From positions 1 through 45,303 of the forward strand of contig JARFRB010000008.1 in the NCBI GenBank assembly GCA_029287455.1: a DNA stretch of 45,303 nt, read 5' to 3'. The DNA is from Pelagibius litoralis. GTDB taxonomy: Bacteria > Pseudomonadota > Alphaproteobacteria > Kiloniellales > DSM-21159. The notes beneath the pieces are model-generated. The model was given only the letters and a program-made list of their open reading frames with translations, searched no databases and was not told the DNA's origin. Below are positions 43,656-45,303 of this stretch, in pieces (position 1 is the stretch's first letter; each line of letters starts with the position of its first letter). Made by a program: the position numbers and the translations under genes.

Positions 43656-45080
43656 CTACTGCGCGGCGCTGGCGGGGGCGGCACTTTGGCGCCGCGGCAG
43701 CACGATCAGGAAGGATGTGCCCTTGGCGTCGCTGCGGCGCAGGGAGATCTCGCCGCCGTGGGCGCGCACCAAGTCCCGCACGATGGCGAGGCCCAGCCCG
43801 GTGCCGTCCGCCCGGGTCGAGCCCGTGAAGGGCTGGAAGAGGTGCTCGCGCGCCCGGGGCGCCAGGCCCGGGCCATTGTCCACGACCTCGATCTCGACCG
43901 TGTCGCTGGCCATCCGGGCCGTGACCTCGATCCGGGTGGCCCCGGCCTGCAAGGCATTCTGGGCGAGATTGGTCAGCACACGATGAAGCTGCTCCCGGTC
44001 GGCTTCGATGCGCAAGCCCGGCGAAACCGCGTTCAGCCACAAGGACTGCTCACCCACCGCGCCCGGCAGGCCACCGCCCACCTCTTCCACCAGCTCCGCC
44101 AGATCGAAGGTTTCCAGCATCAATTCCGCTGGCCCCTCGCGCGTGAAGTTCAGAGTCTGCCCGCAGAGCCGCGCGGCCCGGTCGATGGCTGCGATCAGCG
44201 TCGGCGCGGCCTGGCGCACCTTTGGATCGTCGCTGGCGGCCAGCCGGTCCGAAACCAGGGAAGCGGTGGAGAGGATATTGCGCAGATCGTGATTGATCTT
44301 GGTGACCGCCGTGCCCAGGGCGGCAAGGCGGGTCTTGTGATGAAGGGAGGCGCGCAGCGCGCGCTGCATGTCCTGCAGCTGCCGCTCCGCCAAGCCGATC
44401 TCGTCCCCCCGGGCCGAGGCCGCGATAATGCGCGAGGCATCCTCCGGGTCCGCGCTGAAAGCCACCATATTCTCGGTCATTCGCCGCATCGGGCGCACGA
44501 GCATGAGGTGCAGCGACAAGAAGACCAGCGCCGCGGTGATCGCTGAGATGAACAGGGAAAGGCCCAGAATGCGGTAGCCGAAGCTGATCATTTCCTGGCG
44601 CAAGGGCGCTTCGTCCAGCACGAGCTCCATGGTCACCGCCGGGTCCTCCGGCGACTGACCGACAACGCGCAGGACCCGGTTCTCGCTTTGGGCCATCGTG
44701 GAGAGCGCATCGCCGATCAGGGTGAAGAACCCGGCTTCGCGCAGGTCGAAGGCGGCGTCGATCTCTCCGGGGCTTCCGGTCATCAGCATGAGCTTGCGGT
44801 TGGCCGCAGGATCGCGCATCCCGACCACGTAGGCGCCGACATGGTCCAGCAACTCCTCCTCCAAGGTCTCGTCGACCATGAGGTCCGGCGTTGCCTCCAG
44901 GGCGAGGATCGCCAAATGCCCCGCCGCCAGGCGCCCTTCCAGATAGCTTAAGCGGAACCGCCCGACCGAGGGCGAGAAAATCAGCACCTCCGCCAGCATC
45001 ACGAAGGCGATTGTCAAGATCAGCAAGCGTGCCGACAAGCTCCCAACGAAGGGCGGCAGCTTCGAACGGGTCCGCGTCAT
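43656..45080 (-). CDS. Membrane sensor histidine kinase
   Basis: A 474-residue kinase. Transmembrane helices are at about residues 18-36 and 171-194, enclosing a periplasmic sensor domain of about 130 residues. A HAMP domain follows (about 195-247). The phospho-acceptor His264 is in KINHDLRNIL, an unusual HDLRN H-box. The catalytic domain has N-box NLAQNALQAG, G1 VVDNGPGL and G2 GTGLGLAIV. The signal and the partner are unknown; no response regulator gene is beside it. ATG 45080 has GGAG close upstream; a longer in-frame version reads through the 16-bp repeats and is proline-rich. It converges on the SDR gene, 21 bp away. Confidence 0.93.
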   Translation of the reverse strand: MTRTRSKLPPFVGSLSARLLILTIAFVMLAEVLIFSPSVGRFRLSYLEGRLAAGHLAILALEATPDLMVDETLEEELLDHVGAYVVGMRDPAANRKLMLMTGSPGEIDAAFDLREAGFFTLIGDALSTMAQSENRVLRVVGQSPEDPAVTMELVLDEAPLRQEMISFGYRILGLSLFISAITAALVFLSLHLMLVRPMRRMTENMVAFSADPEDASRIIAASARGDEIGLAERQLQDMQRALRASLHHKTRLAALGTAVTKINHDLRNILSTASLVSDRLAASDDPKVRQAAPTLIAAIDRAARLCGQTLNFTREGPAELMLETFDLAELVEEVGGGLPGAVGEQSLWLNAVSPGLRIEADREQLHRVLTNLAQNALQAGATRIEVTARMASDTVEIEVVDNGPGLAPRAREHLFQPFTGSTRADGTGLGLAIVRDLVRAHGGEISLRRSDAKGTSFLIVLPRRQSAAPASAAQ

Positions 45081-45111
45081 GCTCTCCACACTACCCCGTT
45101 TCGCCGCCAGT

Positions 45112-45159
45112 GGGAAACGGTGGCGGCGGGAAACGGTGGCGGGGGGAAACTGTTGCGGG
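45112..45159. repeat. 3 x 16-bp tandem repeat upstream of the kinase gene
   Basis: Three adjacent 16-bp units: GGGAAACGGTGGCGGC (45112-45127), GGGAAACGGTGGCGGG (45128-45143) and GGGAAACTGTTGCGGG (45144-45159). The first two differ at one base, the third at two more. They lie 32 bp upstream of the kinase ATG. They could be a regulator-binding array or a length-variable repeat. Confidence 0.85.
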
Positions 45160-45199
45160 GGAGGAATCAGCGCTGGGGGAATCGGCACCGCGCAAGCCG

Positions 45200-45303
45200 T
45201 CACCCCAACTTCAGCAGTGCGCGCACGAGAAAGCGGGTGCGCGCGCTGAAGAGTTTTGGGGTGTAGTAAGCGCCCGCGGCCCGTTTACTCACCTCGCCCA
45301 AGG
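45200..45303 (-). CDS. C-terminal fragment of an unidentified leftward gene
   Basis: On the minus strand an open frame enters from the window edge and ends at TGA 45202-45200. The visible 33 residues include AAGAYYTPKLFSARTRFL and end VRALLKLG. The composition looks coding and the frame is unbroken, but I do not recognise the family. It is on the same strand as the histidine kinase, 119 bp upstream of the kinase start. It may be cotranscribed with the kinase. Confidence 0.4.
   Translation of the reverse strand, partial: LGEVSKRAAGAYYTPKLFSARTRFLVRALLKLG

Noticed and set aside
1-45303. tRNA, rRNA, CRISPR arrays, transposases or phage genes
   Set aside because: None were recognised on reading. 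The only direct repeats that stood out were the porin copies, the sulfotransferase paralogues and the 16-bp units near 45112. A covariance-model search would be needed to exclude small RNAs.

Overview
The window is a GC-rich chromosomal segment of an alphaproteobacterium, most likely a Rhodospirillales-like lineage (inferred from gene order and porin type, not proven). It looks like the replication-origin neighbourhood. A pyruvate-phosphate-dikinase regulator (ppsR), maf, aroE, coaE and dnaQ read leftward. hemE, hemH, hemJ and rho read rightward. The roughly 460 bp gap between ppsR and hemE is where Caulobacter-type origins lie. Further right come mnmE, mnmG, rsmG, parA and parB, with two parS sites, followed by holA, lptE, leuS and a DUF3576 lipoprotein gene on the other strand. 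There are no tRNA, rRNA, CRISPR or intact insertion-sequence features that I can see.

Layout. 1-1500: the N-terminus of a voltage-gated ion channel, then an AT-rich two-gene cassette (two-pass membrane protein plus ImmA/IrrE-type metallopeptidase) that looks imported. 1531-3010: a comM/yifB gene broken by a one-base frameshift. 3105-6670: dnaQ-coaE-aroE-maf-ppsR, with stop/start overlaps between most members. 6671-7130: putative oriC. 7131-11358: heme genes and rho. 11416-15781: leftward qor, dienelactone hydrolase, ogt and a YyaL-type thioredoxin-fold protein. 15960-22835: DUF6489 protein, nitroreductase, mnmE, mnmG, rsmG, parA, parB. 22851-27740: holA, lptE, leuS, DUF3576 protein.

28108-30421 holds an intact outer-membrane porin followed by a decayed second copy with three in-frame CAG-to-TAG changes and a 217-nt net deletion. 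30578-34638 is a rightward run: a TPR-glycosyltransferase-like protein, two tandem PAPS-type sulfotransferases and the PLP protein YggS. This may be a surface glycan sulfation unit. 34664-35036 holds a small unknown gene and a perfect TTAA-N7-TTAA (CtrA-type) site. 35149-37218 is tctB-tctA without its binding protein. Then come a 2OG-Fe(II) oxygenase-like gene and msrA.

38507-42699 is a leftward sugar-type ABC importer (binding protein, a permease made of two fused RbsC-like halves, one-domain ATPase), divergent from an SDR dehydrogenase that may act on the imported compound. The window closes with a histidine kinase lacking an adjacent response regulator, a 3 x 16 bp tandem repeat upstream of it, and the C-terminal end of another leftward gene.

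Many neighbouring genes overlap by ATGA or GTGA, so translational coupling is a recurrent feature. Several genes (aroE, hemJ, mnmE, parA) probably start at GTG.
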